In this document: in pieces, positions 8,539-16,906 of the stretch
Position numbering within the stretch: the stretch's first letter is position 1
Layout of the letters: the number at the start of each line of letters is the position of its first letter
From: Frateuria terrea
Lineage (GTDB): Bacteria > Pseudomonadota > Gammaproteobacteria > Xanthomonadales > Rhodanobacteraceae
Reading direction: 5' to 3'
Assembly (NCBI RefSeq): GCF_900115705.1
Contig: NZ_FOXL01000005.1
Coordinates: 352,454-416,453, forward strand
DNA: 64,000 nt
Program-made: the position numbers and the translations under genes
Notes under the pieces: model-generated
The model's database searches: none
What the model was told of the DNA's origin: nothing
What the model saw: only the letters and a program-made list of their open reading frames with translations

Positions 8539-9180
8539 ATGGGCAAGGTACGCGTCGCGGGCTTTTCCCTCTCGCTCGACGGTTTCGGTGCGGGAATCGA
8601 GCAGAGCCTGCGCGACCCGCTCGGCAAACGCGGCCCGGAACTGTTCCAGTGGTTCTTCGGCACCCGCACCTTTCGCGCGATGCAGGGACAACCCGGCGGA
8701 TCGGAAGGGGTCGACGAAAGCTACGCTGCGCGATCGATGGCAGGCTTCGGTGCCTTCATCCTGGGACGCAACATGTTCGGCCCGGTCCGTGGCGGCTGGC
8801 CGGACGATGCATGGAAAGGCTGGTGGGGCGACAACCCGCCCTACCACGCTCCCACCTTCGTGCTGACCCATCACCCGCGCGAACCGCTGGTGATGGAAGG
8901 CGGCACTACGTTCCACTTCGTCACCGACGGCATCGAGGCCGCGCTCGCCCGGGCCAGGGCCGCCGCGGGCGACCAGGACGTCAAGATCGGCGGCGGCGTG
9001 AGCACCGTCCGCCAGTACCTTGCGGCGGGGCTGGTCGACGAGCTGCATGTCGCCATCGCGCCCGTCGTGCTGGGCCGGGGCGAAGCCCTGTTCGCCGGCC
9101 TGGACCTGCCTGCGGTGGGCTTCGGGGTGACCGAACACGTCGCCACCGAACTGGCCACCCATGTGGTGCTTGCGCGCTAG
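8539..9180 (+). CDS. Dihydrofolate reductase-family (RibD C-terminal-type) protein
   Basis: This 213-residue protein has the RibD C-terminal / bacterial bifunctional deaminase-reductase fold. It opens with VRVAGFSLSLDGFGAG; GAFILGRNMFGP is in the middle, and DQDVKIGGGVSTVRQYLAAG followed by LVDELHVAIAPVVLGRGEAL lies near the end. These are the NADPH-binding and substrate strands of the family. Stand-alone members are common in soil bacteria and are NADPH reductases of unknown substrate, not true folate enzymes. AGGAG lies seven bases before ATG 8539; an out-of-frame ATG at 8534 is ignored. Confidence 0.88.
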   Translation: MGKVRVAGFSLSLDGFGAGIEQSLRDPLGKRGPELFQWFFGTRTFRAMQGQPGGSEGVDESYAARSMAGFGAFILGRNMFGPVRGGWPDDAWKGWWGDNPPYHAPTFVLTHHPREPLVMEGGTTFHFVTDGIEAALARARAAAGDQDVKIGGGVSTVRQYLAAGLVDELHVAIAPVVLGRGEALFAGLDLPAVGFGVTEHVATELATHVVLAR

Positions 9181-9222
9181 CTTGCCTCGACCAGAAACCA
9201 GGCGCGCCGGAGGAACCCGCTG

Positions 9223-10209
9223 CTAGATGCCCGCACCGGCGCACGCTGCCGCACCGGGCACCATCGCGTGGAATTCGATCGACAAACCAAGATCGTCTCG
9301 CGTTGGCGCAAGGAAGGACTCGCCCGACACACCGCGATAGGTCGCCAGCGAGCGTTCGTACCCGCGTTCGACCCAGCGTTGCGCACGCCCCAGGTCGACG
9401 ACGCCGAAGCTCACGCCCAGGACGCGCGGGCCGCCGCTGGCCAGGGTCTGGGCGGCGACGCCCTTGCCGTCCGGCTGAAGCGCCAGCAACACCGTCGGCC
9501 CCACCGGCACGCAGAAGCCCGCCGCGCCGAGCTGTGGCAGCCGCACCGGCACCGCATGGCCGAAGCCCATCTTCTCCAGCTGCCTGCGGTCCGATTCCGC
9601 ATCGCCTGACACCAGCCAGATGGACGACAGTTCACGTGCGCCGTTGGGATGCTCGCGCGTCACGCGGTAATCGCCGGCGTTGGCCGGATCGAACTGATCC
9701 GGCGCGTAGTCGGCGGCGTAGTCGATGAAGAAGGTGTTGCTCGACAACGGCGCGCGATCGAACGCGAACAACCGCCAGCCGGGCTTGGCGCCATCGGGGC
9801 CGGTGAAGAACGGCGTGACCGCATAGTGCAGTTTCTTGAGCCTGCCGTAGACCGCATCGAGGGTGGTGGAACGGAAGCCGAAGGTGCGCGATCCGGGCCC
9901 GCCCTTGAGCGCCTGCCGATCCTCCTTCATGCCCGGATCGAAGGTGGGGTCGGTCCGCGTCACACCCAGCAGCTCGACGAAGCTGCCGTCGGCCAGGCGC
10001 ACGTATCGATTGGCGACGCCGCCGGGGTCGCGTCCCGGCCGCACCTGGAAACCCAGCTTGACCGCCATGACCGAGGTCGCCTGGTCGATCCCGCGTCCCC
10101 ACAGCAGGATGTGGTCGAGCCGTGCGGAAGATGGCTCGGCCGCTCGGGTCGGAACCGCCGCGGTACCAAGACACAGGAGCATGGCCGAAAGCAGCAGGAT
10201 CGGGCGCAT
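9223..10209 (-). CDS. Secreted glyoxalase-like (VOC) domain protein
   Basis: The 328-residue product begins with a clear signal peptide (MRPILLLSAMLLCLGTAAVP, cleavage near TRAAE). The mature part starts ARLDHILLWGRGIDQATSVM, the usual start of the Glyoxalase_3-like VOC family, and includes RYVRLADGSFVELLGV and GAAGFCVPVGPTVLLAL. VOC proteins bind a metal between two beta-alpha-beta-beta-beta units; exported members like this one have no established reaction. The ATG at 10209 was chosen because the signal peptide starts there; the upstream frame to 10281 is not protein-like. It converges with the reductase gene. Confidence 0.83.
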   Translation of the reverse strand: MRPILLLSAMLLCLGTAAVPTRAAEPSSARLDHILLWGRGIDQATSVMAVKLGFQVRPGRDPGGVANRYVRLADGSFVELLGVTRTDPTFDPGMKEDRQALKGGPGSRTFGFRSTTLDAVYGRLKKLHYAVTPFFTGPDGAKPGWRLFAFDRAPLSSNTFFIDYAADYAPDQFDPANAGDYRVTREHPNGARELSSIWLVSGDAESDRRQLEKMGFGHAVPVRLPQLGAAGFCVPVGPTVLLALQPDGKGVAAQTLASGGPRVLGVSFGVVDLGRAQRWVERGYERSLATYRGVSGESFLAPTRDDLGLSIEFHAMVPGAAACAGAGI

Positions 10210-10808
10210 GGGGAGACCTTTCAGTGAGGTGCGTGGATTCTCCGGGCGGCCAGCTTCGAGCGCCATGACCTGCGAGGTCATGGCGCCTGCCAGGCATGCG
10301 ATCGGCCCTCACCATCGCCGCGCCGACGAATGGGTCGCCAGCCGCCACAGGGAGAGCAGGAGGCAAGCATGGCCGCGAAACCGAAACCGCAGGGAACAGA
10401 TGCCTGCCCTCCGCCTCCAGCGCGGAACTCGCCGACCCGACGATCGCCGTCAATCGCATCGCCGCGATCTACGTCAACGACGTGGGCAAGGCGCTGCTGG
10501 ACCGGCTGGCCGGCGCCGCCGGTCTGACCGGCATCGAGTGCGGCATGCCCGGGCCGCTGTAGGCCCTTGGGCGTACAGGCACCGAGCCTCCGTCGCAGCA
10601 GCATCGCCGGAGTCCATCCGGAAAGCGGCCAACCGCATTTTCCGCGGATCAATCGCCGTACCGCCCAACTCCCCTGCGGGTCTCGGCGTGCAGCCGGCCT
10701 TGCCGAGCCTGCCAGGTCGCGGTAGCTGCCCAGCAGGTCGAACGCTTCGAGCACGACGGGCTGGCCTTCCGAACCGACGGCGGGCGTTGCGCGGGCCAAC
10801 GATCCGTC
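10210..10808. other. Gene-poor stretch with possible degraded ORF
   Basis: About 600 bases separate the VOC protein from the serine hydrolase. No confident gene is seen. It contains a strong AGGAGG ribosome site with an ATG at 10369 whose frame soon becomes low quality, while a different frame is protein-like further on (see the pseudogene candidate). The remainder shows no recognisable repeat or RNA. Confidence 0.6.
10369..10563 (+). pseudogene. Possible small gene broken by a frameshift
   Basis: AGGAGG lies five bases before ATG 10369, as good a ribosome site as any in the window. The frame begins MAAKPKPQGTDACP, turns Arg/Ser/Pro-rich, and stops at 10527. In the frame one base to the left, the same stretch reads ELADPTIAVNRIAAIYVNDV and ends GIECGMPGPL at 10561-10563, which looks like real protein. 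A single indel near 10410-10435 would join them into a protein of about 65 residues. No family is recognised. It could also be chance. Confidence 0.3.
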
Positions 10809-12005
10809 CTAGTGCGCCAACGCCTCCTCGACCGCGCTGAACGCCGACTTTCCGCCCTCGCGCTGGTCCGGCATCCCGGTGGCGAACCACACCACGCCCG
10901 TGCCGCGCTTGCGGTCCACCCAAAGCCCCGCCTGCAGGCCGTAGGCGGAGCCGGAATGGCCCACGCGCGCGACGCCATCGCCGAACGGATCGTCGCGGCA
11001 GCCCTGTTGCGGCGTGGCCAGCATCTGCACCGCCAGGCCGTAGCGGCAGAAGAAGCCCGGGTCGACGTCGCCGGTGTCTTCCTCGTAGGTCTGGCCGTTG
11101 CCGCGGCGGTACTGCCATTGCGGGGTGATCATCGCCTGGATGGATGCGGACCTGAGGAAGCGCTTGCCGTCAAGCGTGCCATTGCCCAGCAGCAGGCGGC
11201 CGATGCGCACCAGGCCGTCGGCGGAGATGCGCAGGCCGCCCTGCGGCGAGAACAGCGCGCCGTTCTCGCCGGCGCGCCAGCGCGACAGATCGCAGCTGCC
11301 GTCGCTGGCCGGCGTCACGGGGCAATCGGGTTTGCGGCCGTGGTTGTCGTCCTTCACCGGCTTGCCGTCGGTGTCGTACAGCACCACGGCGCGGGCGGCA
11401 GTAGCGGCATCGCAGCGGTCCCAGTTGAAACACCCGTCGATGCCCAGCGGGCGCAACACCAGCCGCTCCATCAGCCTGTCGAAGCGCTCGCCAGTGGCAC
11501 GCTCCATCACCTGTGCCACCAGCGGAAAGTTGAGGTTGGTGTAGCGGAAATACGTGCCCGGCGCGCGCGTTGCGTCCCAGGCGCGCGGATCTTCGACGAT
11601 GTCCCGCAGCCTTCCGCCCAGCGGCGTCTGCCAATAGCCGGCACCGTCTGTGAGGCTGGAACGGTGCGACAGCAGCAGGCGCAGGGTGATCGGCCTGTCC
11701 GGAAACGCCGGGTTGCGCAATGGCCAGCCGAGCAGGCCGGACACGTCCGCATCCAGGTCAAGCTTGCCGGCCTCCACCAGCCGCATCACCCCTAGCGTGG
11801 TGACCAGCTTGGAGATCGAGGCGATGCGCACCGGGTCGTCCGCGGTGACCTTGCGGCCCGTGGCCTTGTCGGCCACGCCGTGGATCCGCGTGGCGGTGAT
11901 GCCGTCTCGATCGAAGGCGACGCGGACGGTCGCGACGGGCTGGCCCGCCTGCGCCGTGGCGCAGGCGAGCAGGAACGACAGGCAGGCGATCCACCTTGCA
12001 GGCAT
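10809..12005 (-). CDS. Exported serine hydrolase, beta-lactamase/class C fold
   Basis: This 398-residue protein has a signal peptide (to about AQAG, residue 21). Its penicillin-recognising fold shows the nucleophile SISK at 63-66, the YTN triad at 155-157 and HSG in place of KTG near residue 350. It belongs to the beta-lactamase-related serine hydrolases, which include esterases, D-aminopeptidases and penicillin-binding protein-like enzymes; actual beta-lactamase activity is uncertain. Several cysteines (for example CFNWDRC, CPVTPASDGSCD and FFCRYG) suggest disulfides in the periplasm. It stands alone; the next minus-strand gene is 120 bases upstream. Confidence 0.88.
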   Translation of the reverse strand: MPARWIACLSFLLACATAQAGQPVATVRVAFDRDGITATRIHGVADKATGRKVTADDPVRIASISKLVTTLGVMRLVEAGKLDLDADVSGLLGWPLRNPAFPDRPITLRLLLSHRSSLTDGAGYWQTPLGGRLRDIVEDPRAWDATRAPGTYFRYTNLNFPLVAQVMERATGERFDRLMERLVLRPLGIDGCFNWDRCDAATAARAVVLYDTDGKPVKDDNHGRKPDCPVTPASDGSCDLSRWRAGENGALFSPQGGLRISADGLVRIGRLLLGNGTLDGKRFLRSASIQAMITPQWQYRRGNGQTYEEDTGDVDPGFFCRYGLAVQMLATPQQGCRDDPFGDGVARVGHSGSAYGLQAGLWVDRKRGTGVVWFATGMPDQREGGKSAFSAVEEALAH

Positions 12006-12125
12006 GGCTGGCTCCTTACGGTGCGGCCGGCAGAACGCGACGACCCGGGTCTACTCGCGTCGCCCGCGCCACTCATCCACCACCATACCTGCGCGGCGGC
12101 TTCCCGCGCATCCGATCCGTGGGGG

Positions 12126-12527
12126 TCAGTGTGCCTGGAGGCTGCTCATGGCCTTCTGCGCATCCGCGTGCGCCTCGTCCACGGTCGTGGCCTTCACCCC
12201 TTGCTGGGCGTACTCCAGCGCAGCCTGCAGTTGCGCTTCCTGCGTGGTGTCGCCTTTCGCGTCGACCATCGCGCCCTGCCCCATACCCTTGCACGGGTCG
12301 GCCTGCTGGGCGTCGTAACCGTCGCCGGACGGGCCGACCAGGCAGTTGATGACATGCTGCAGATGGGCGTGCGCCATCTTGAGGTCCGCCGCTCCCATCG
12401 CCATGCCGGCGTGGGCGGCTGCCGTACTGACCTGCTTGGACACGTTGCCGGTCGTTGGATGAGCCGCCAGGGGCAATGCGATTGCAAACACGAGCGCCGG
12501 TGCCAAACGAACCCATTGCGTTGCCAT
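12126..12527 (-). CDS. Secreted small helical protein of unknown function
   Basis: The 133-residue product starts with a signal peptide (VRLAPALVFAIALPLAAHP). The mature chain is rich in Ala, His, Gln and Met. It contains AHAHLQHVINCLVGPSGDGYD, then DPCKGMGQGAM, so there are two cysteines that may pair, and a long helix EAQLQAALEYAQQGVKATT. The DLKMAHAHLQHVINCLVG block is His-rich and could bind a metal or haem, but no CxxCH is present. GGAGGTG precedes the ATG. I do not recognise a characterised family; similar-looking short periplasmic proteins seem common in this lineage. Confidence 0.72.
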   Translation of the reverse strand: MATQWVRLAPALVFAIALPLAAHPTTGNVSKQVSTAAAHAGMAMGAADLKMAHAHLQHVINCLVGPSGDGYDAQQADPCKGMGQGAMVDAKGDTTQEAQLQAALEYAQQGVKATTVDEAHADAQKAMSSLQAH

Positions 12528-12614
12528 GACACACCTCCGGTTAGCGGTGCACGCCGCGGTCGCCGGAGCATAGCCCTTGCGTGCCCTGCGGCGGGTGAAA
12601 TCGCGGAAGATGGA

Positions 12615-13103
12615 TCAACCCGACACGGTCCCGTCCGCCCCGACGGCTTGCAGCGGCAGATGGAAGAACTGGTTGAAGCCACTGGCCACGTAGCCGCCGA
12701 ATGCCTCGCCCCTGACGAACCCGAACTTTTCGTACAGCGCGACCGCGCCCTGGAAGGCGTCGCCGGAACCCGTCTCCAGGCTGAGCCTCAGGTAGGCGCG
12801 CTGCCGCGCCACTTTGATCATGTGCCGCAGCAGTCCAGCCGCCACGCCCTTGCGCACATGCTGCGGCGCGGTGCGCATCGACTTGATCTCGCCGTGGTCG
12901 ACCGCCAACCGGCGCAGCGCGCCGCAGCCGAGCAGATCCCCGCCCTCCCAGGCGGTGAAGAAGCTCACATCAGGGTGCTTCAGGGCCGCAAGGTCCAGGG
13001 CGTGGACGGTGCCCGGCGGCGAATGGACGTGCATGGCCGCAAGGTGCAGGCGGAGAAGTCCGACGACCTCGGGATCGTCGAGGCGACCGGTAGTAATGAT
13101 CAT
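12615..13103 (-). CDS. GNAT-family N-acetyltransferase
   Basis: This 162-residue protein has the GNAT core: ALDLAALKHPDVSFFTAW, then GEIKSMRTAPQHVRKGVAAG (the acetyl-CoA pyrophosphate loop, RxxGxA type), RLSLETGSGDAFQGAVALYE and KFGFVRGEAFGGY. This resembles the YafP/putative acetyltransferase subgroup acting on amines or amino groups of small molecules. The substrate is not predictable. The start at ATG 13103 gives a full N-terminal strand; no strong ribosome site is visible. Confidence 0.87.
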   Translation of the reverse strand: MIITTGRLDDPEVVGLLRLHLAAMHVHSPPGTVHALDLAALKHPDVSFFTAWEGGDLLGCGALRRLAVDHGEIKSMRTAPQHVRKGVAAGLLRHMIKVARQRAYLRLSLETGSGDAFQGAVALYEKFGFVRGEAFGGYVASGFNQFFHLPLQAVGADGTVSG

Positions 13104-13311
13104 GGGTTGTATCCCGCGATTCAGGCAACCGATATCGGAGGCAGCCGGCCAAGCGTAAGGGACACCCGCCGGACGCGCCCCTGTCTTCGGTCACAGCCGT
13201 CTCCCCCGTTGCCTGTTGCGGCGACCGCCCCCAACTCGTTGGAGCGATGTGCGTCCATTGACGTGGCGGGCGCGTATTTCAGATTCGCTTCCTACTGGCA
13301 TCGGTGTTCCC

Positions 13312-14379
13312 TTGGCGACTACCACGACCCTTCCCGACTATCCGCACTCGCCGCAGAACGCCGGCGGCCGCTTCCGCAACCAGGATCCGCTGCGGCAAGC
13401 GCCCGCCACGGGCCGGAACCCCATGTGGGACCTGCTCTTCAACAAGCCGAAGAACACGGTTCCCTCCGGGCCGATCCCCGTGCGCAAGCTGGCGCGCGCG
13501 CATCTCGATGTCGCGCCTGACCGGAGCCTGTACAGGCTCGGCCACTCGACGCTGCTACTGAAGCTGCGCGGGGGCTGGTGGCTGACCGATCCGGTCTTTG
13601 CCCGGCGGGCCTCACCCGTGCAGTGGCTCGGCCCGCGCCGGTTCCACGCACCGCCGATCGCGCTGCGCGACCTGCCGCCGATCCGCGGCGTGTTGCTTTC
13701 GCACGATCACTACGACCACCTCGATCGCGCCGCGGTGCGCGCGCTGGCCTGGGCAGGAGCCCGGTTCTACATGCCCCTGGGCGTCGGCGAGCGCCTCGCC
13801 GCATGGGGCGTCACCCGCTCGCTGATCCACCAGTTCGACTGGTGGCAGGACACCGAGGTCGACGGGCTGCGCCTCACCGCCACGCCGGCCCAGCACTTCT
13901 CCGGCCGCACGCTGACCGACCGCAACCGCACGCTGTGGGCTTCCTGGGTCGTCGAGGACGACGACTTCCGCCTGTTCTTCAGCGGCGACAGCGGCTACTT
14001 CAGCGGTTTCAAGACGATCGGCGACAGGCTCGGGCCGTTCGACGTGACCTGCATCGAGACTGGCGCCTACAACGTGGACTGGCCAGGCGTGCACATGCAG
14101 CCGGAGGAAACCGTCCGCGCGCACCAAGATCTTCGCGGACGCTGGCTGCTACCCATCCACAACGGCACCTTCGACCTCGCCATGCACGCCTGGTACGAGC
14201 CGTTCGAGCGGGTCGCCGCGCTGGCGCGGGCCCGGGGCATCGCGCTCGCGACGCCGATGTTCGGCGAGCACGTCCTGCTCGACTCGCCACATCCTGGCGT
14301 GTCCTGGTGGCGGAGCGTGCCGGGTGCCGACGACGTCCCGGCACGGGCGCTCCAACAGCCCGGCGATATACGCTCGTGA
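13312..14379 (+). CDS. MBL-fold metallo-hydrolase (UlaG/NAPE-PLD-like)
   Basis: This metallo-beta-lactamase-fold protein of about 355 residues has the di-zinc motif HDHYDH at 131-136, a later QHFSGRTLTDRNRTLWASW with His, FSGDSGY, and WLLPIHNGTFDL. This matches the COG2220 group of lactonases and NAPE-phospholipase D-like hydrolases. The N-terminus is uncertain: there is no ATG at a convincing place. TTG at 13312 gives a start just before LPDYPHSPQNAGGRFRN, a segment typical of the family; the frame is open to 13216, and ATG 13423 would cut off conserved sequence. The YbaK gene begins 31 bases downstream. Confidence 0.83.
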   Translation: MATTTTLPDYPHSPQNAGGRFRNQDPLRQAPATGRNPMWDLLFNKPKNTVPSGPIPVRKLARAHLDVAPDRSLYRLGHSTLLLKLRGGWWLTDPVFARRASPVQWLGPRRFHAPPIALRDLPPIRGVLLSHDHYDHLDRAAVRALAWAGARFYMPLGVGERLAAWGVTRSLIHQFDWWQDTEVDGLRLTATPAQHFSGRTLTDRNRTLWASWVVEDDDFRLFFSGDSGYFSGFKTIGDRLGPFDVTCIETGAYNVDWPGVHMQPEETVRAHQDLRGRWLLPIHNGTFDLAMHAWYEPFERVAALARARGIALATPMFGEHVLLDSPHPGVSWWRSVPGADDVPARALQQPGDIRS

Positions 14380-14410
14380 CTTGCCTCACCCGCTTTCGTG
14401 GGAAACGCGC

Positions 14411-14926
14411 ATGACGGCTGCACATCCGGAAGGGCAAAGCCGGGTCACGCCTGTGTTCGACCAGCTCCTCGCCCTTCTCTGCGCGGGCAAGGCGGCGTTC
14501 CGCATCCTCGAGCACCCGGCCGAGGGAAAATCCGACGCCGTCGCCCGCATCCGCGGCACCCGGCCGGAGCAAGGGGCCAAAGCCATGCTCTGCGTGGCCA
14601 GCCAAGCGGCATCGACACCCGTGCTGGCGGTGCTCCCCGGTCCGGCCAGGCTGGACTTCAGGAAGCTGGCCGTGGCCATGGGGGCAAGGAAGGCGACGCT
14701 GGCCGACCCCGCACTGGCGCAGGAAGTAACCGGCTGCGCGATGGGCGCCGTGCCTCCCTTCGCGCTTTCGCCGGACGTCCGCCTGGTCGCCGACCCTGCA
14801 CTCGTTTCCTCGAACGCCGAGATCGCATTCAACGCGGGTCGGCTGGACCGATCGATCGTGCTGGCGGTCGATGACTACCTGCGGCTAGCCCGCCCGCAGC
14901 TGGCCGACATCATCCGCCAGGAATGA
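14411..14926 (+). CDS. YbaK/prolyl-tRNA deacylase-type editing protein
   Basis: The 171-residue protein matches the YbaK/aminoacyl-tRNA synthetase-associated domain: ILEHPAEGKSDAVARIRGTR, KAMLCVASQAASTPVLAVLP, RLDFRKLAVAMGARKATLAD, GCAMGAVPPFAL and FNAGRLDRSIVLAVDDY. The family clears mischarged tRNA (for example Ala- or Cys-tRNA-Pro) in trans. The GAVPPF segment with the preceding Lys-Ala block forms the active pocket. ATG at 14411 follows GGGAAACGCGC. The gene lies 31 bases after the metallo-hydrolase on the same strand. Confidence 0.85.
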   Translation: MTAAHPEGQSRVTPVFDQLLALLCAGKAAFRILEHPAEGKSDAVARIRGTRPEQGAKAMLCVASQAASTPVLAVLPGPARLDFRKLAVAMGARKATLADPALAQEVTGCAMGAVPPFALSPDVRLVADPALVSSNAEIAFNAGRLDRSIVLAVDDYLRLARPQLADIIRQE

Positions 14927-15078
14927 GCGGTCCGCCAAAGAAGTGCCCCGGTTATCGACTGACGCCGGCGTGACGAGCGACCGGCCGTCCGAACCCCGGG
15001 GCATAGATACGGTACAGCCGCGCTCGTCTACGTCTTGTGCGTGTGGCTCGCCTCGAAGCCCAGCGCGCCGACCCCGGG

Positions 15079-15672
15079 TCAGAGATTCTGCGCATTGGCC
15101 AGAATGGCCATGTTGTCCTCGCGAAGCTTGCCCAGTTCGCCTTCGCGTGCCTTCAGGGCGGAGGCGACGTCCGCGTCCAGCCCGGCATAGGGATCGCCCA
15201 CCTTCTGCTGCATCTGCGCACCGCCCTCCATCTTGCCCATCGCCTTGCTCATCCACACCGAACCGAGCACCCGGTCGACGGCGTGCTTGACGAAGGCGTA
15301 GCGAGCGGCGTCCATGCCGGCCGCGCGCGCCCCCGCGCTTTCGATCTCGGCGCTGGTCATCTCCACGATGGCCATCACCTCCGCCTGCTGGTCCTTCGCG
15401 GCCTTGGCCCTGGTGGCCTTGTCGCTCGCCTCCTTCCGCAGTTCGATTTCCTTGTCCATGCCCTTGGCATAGGCATCCAGGTCGCTGACCTGCAGCGGGC
15501 GGGCGGCATTGGCCTGGGCCACCGCCGACGGATCGGGCGCGGGTGGCTGCGGGGATGGTGTGGCCTCCTGCGCTTGCGTGTTCACCGCATCACCGGCTGG
15601 TGCATTGCCATGGCCGCACGCGGCCAGCGCGAGTCCAAGTGCGAAAACCGGGAAGTAGCGGGCGAGGCGCAT
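15079..15672 (-). CDS. Predicted lipoprotein of unknown function
   Basis: This 197-residue protein has a lipoprotein signal peptide, RYFPVFALGLALAACG, with lipobox LAAC and lipidated Cys19. A Pro/Ala-rich linker (about 25-55) leads into a long, highly charged, mostly helical region (DAYAKGMDKEIELRKEASDK and onwards, probably coiled coil). The last third is KREGELGKLREDN-like helix. No catalytic motif is visible. AGGAGAAACCGACC precedes the ATG. The gene converges with the YbaK gene; its role, perhaps at the outer membrane, is unknown. Confidence 0.75.
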   Translation of the reverse strand: MRLARYFPVFALGLALAACGHGNAPAGDAVNTQAQEATPSPQPPAPDPSAVAQANAARPLQVSDLDAYAKGMDKEIELRKEASDKATRAKAAKDQQAEVMAIVEMTSAEIESAGARAAGMDAARYAFVKHAVDRVLGSVWMSKAMGKMEGGAQMQQKVGDPYAGLDADVASALKAREGELGKLREDNMAILANAQNL

Positions 15673-15785
15673 GGTCGGTTTCTCCTGACTGGTTGGCGTC
15701 GCGCGAGTCTAACCGCACCACGTCATGCGCAGATGCACTTCGTCCCGCGGAATATGCCGTTGCGAAACCATCAGGTCAGCACCTG

Positions 15786-15812
15786 GCGCGCGGGGTTTCA
15801 AACCCCTGCGCG
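15786..15812 (-). terminator. Hairpin across the stop codon of the FkbM gene
   Basis: CGCGCGGGGTTT and AAACCCCTGCGCG form an almost perfect stem with one bulged base and a very short loop. The TGA stop of the FkbM gene (15798-15800) lies in the loop. There is no T-tract after it, so it would be a weak terminator or a 3'-end stabiliser. Confidence 0.4.
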
Positions 15813-16700
15813 GGTATTCGAATCCCATGCACCGGATTTGATTTTGCCGGCTTCTGTGTCGCTCGAACGGCCCGCCACCGACCCGCAAGCAAACACGATA
15901 TTGCGGTGCAGCTTGCAGCGTTCGTTGTAACCCAGCCTGCGGATGTTTTCGCAAAACCATTCGCTCTCCAGGAGCGTGCTGGTCGGCAGGACCTCGAGAA
16001 TGAGGATAGGGAGGCATCGCCTGATGGTTTTCAGCGCTCCCTTCAGCGCCTGCTGCTCGTACCCCTCGACGTCGAGCTGGAGGATGGAAACATGCCGGTC
16101 TGGCGCGACCACGTTGTCGACGGCGACGATGCGTACAGGCTGCGCATGGGCATCGGCTGATTCGGCAACGATTTCGCTCGCGCCGCCCAGGGCGCGTCCA
16201 TGCTCGTCCACCACCCTCACAGACAGCATTTCGTCCCTGCTGCCGAGCCCCGCGTTCGCCAGTTCGATGTTGGCGAGCCCATTGATCGCGACGGTAATCG
16301 CGGCGCATCGATAGTTTTCGCGGTTCGGCTCGAAGCACCACACCTTCGCATCGGCAGCGACGCCACCACCCAGCGCGGGAAGGAAGTCACCGAAATAGGC
16401 CCCTGCCTGGACCACATCGCCCGTGCCGCAGTTGGCCAGGATGAAGGCGACCGTCTGCGGCTCGTGAACCTTCCCATCGAGGACTTTTCGCACGGCCGGC
16501 CGATGCCGCGAGGAGAGCGGCACGCAATAGCCGCCATATTGGTTGTATGAAATCTTGCACATCAGGACGTGCTGCCGGGATCGGCCTCGATCCGCGTGCC
16601 GCATCTGGCCAGATTCACCGGTCAAGTGTCGGAAAGCCCACGCAGGCGATATCGCCCTGCAGGCCAGTGTCCAAGCGAAGCGTTTGATATCCATGCTCAT
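15798..16700 (-). CDS. FkbM-family SAM-dependent methyltransferase
   Basis: This 300-residue protein has the FkbM Rossmann core: GDVVQAGAYFGDFLPALGGG (SAM motif I), KVWCFEPNRENY, then SILQLDVEGYEQQALKGAL, the DvEGxE block that defines the family, and LPILILEVLP. FkbM enzymes O-methylate sugars or secondary metabolites. The frame is open far upstream to 18074, but that part is antisense to a serine hydrolase; ATG 16700 with GGGAGCG ahead is used. In motif I the usual DvGA reads QAGA. Its neighbours give no pathway. Confidence 0.82.
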   Translation of the reverse strand: MSMDIKRFAWTLACRAISPAWAFRHLTGESGQMRHADRGRSRQHVLMCKISYNQYGGYCVPLSSRHRPAVRKVLDGKVHEPQTVAFILANCGTGDVVQAGAYFGDFLPALGGGVAADAKVWCFEPNRENYRCAAITVAINGLANIELANAGLGSRDEMLSVRVVDEHGRALGGASEIVAESADAHAQPVRIVAVDNVVAPDRHVSILQLDVEGYEQQALKGALKTIRRCLPILILEVLPTSTLLESEWFCENIRRLGYNERCKLHRNIVFACGSVAGRSSDTEAGKIKSGAWDSNTRAGV

Positions 16701-16906
16701 CGCTCCCGGCTGTGCGCGCTTATCGTATTCCCTTCCGAAGCGCTCGGCGGGCGGTCTACCAAGCGGAATCGTCTTCCGCGGCGCCAGGGAAACGCGTGCC
16801 ACCCTCCCCCCGATTTGCCTGACAAAGAGGCCGCTTCGTCCCCGCGCCTTCAGGCCACGGTTTTTCCGCGCCCCGCTGACCTTGGACCTTGGACGGGCCA
16901 ACGACA

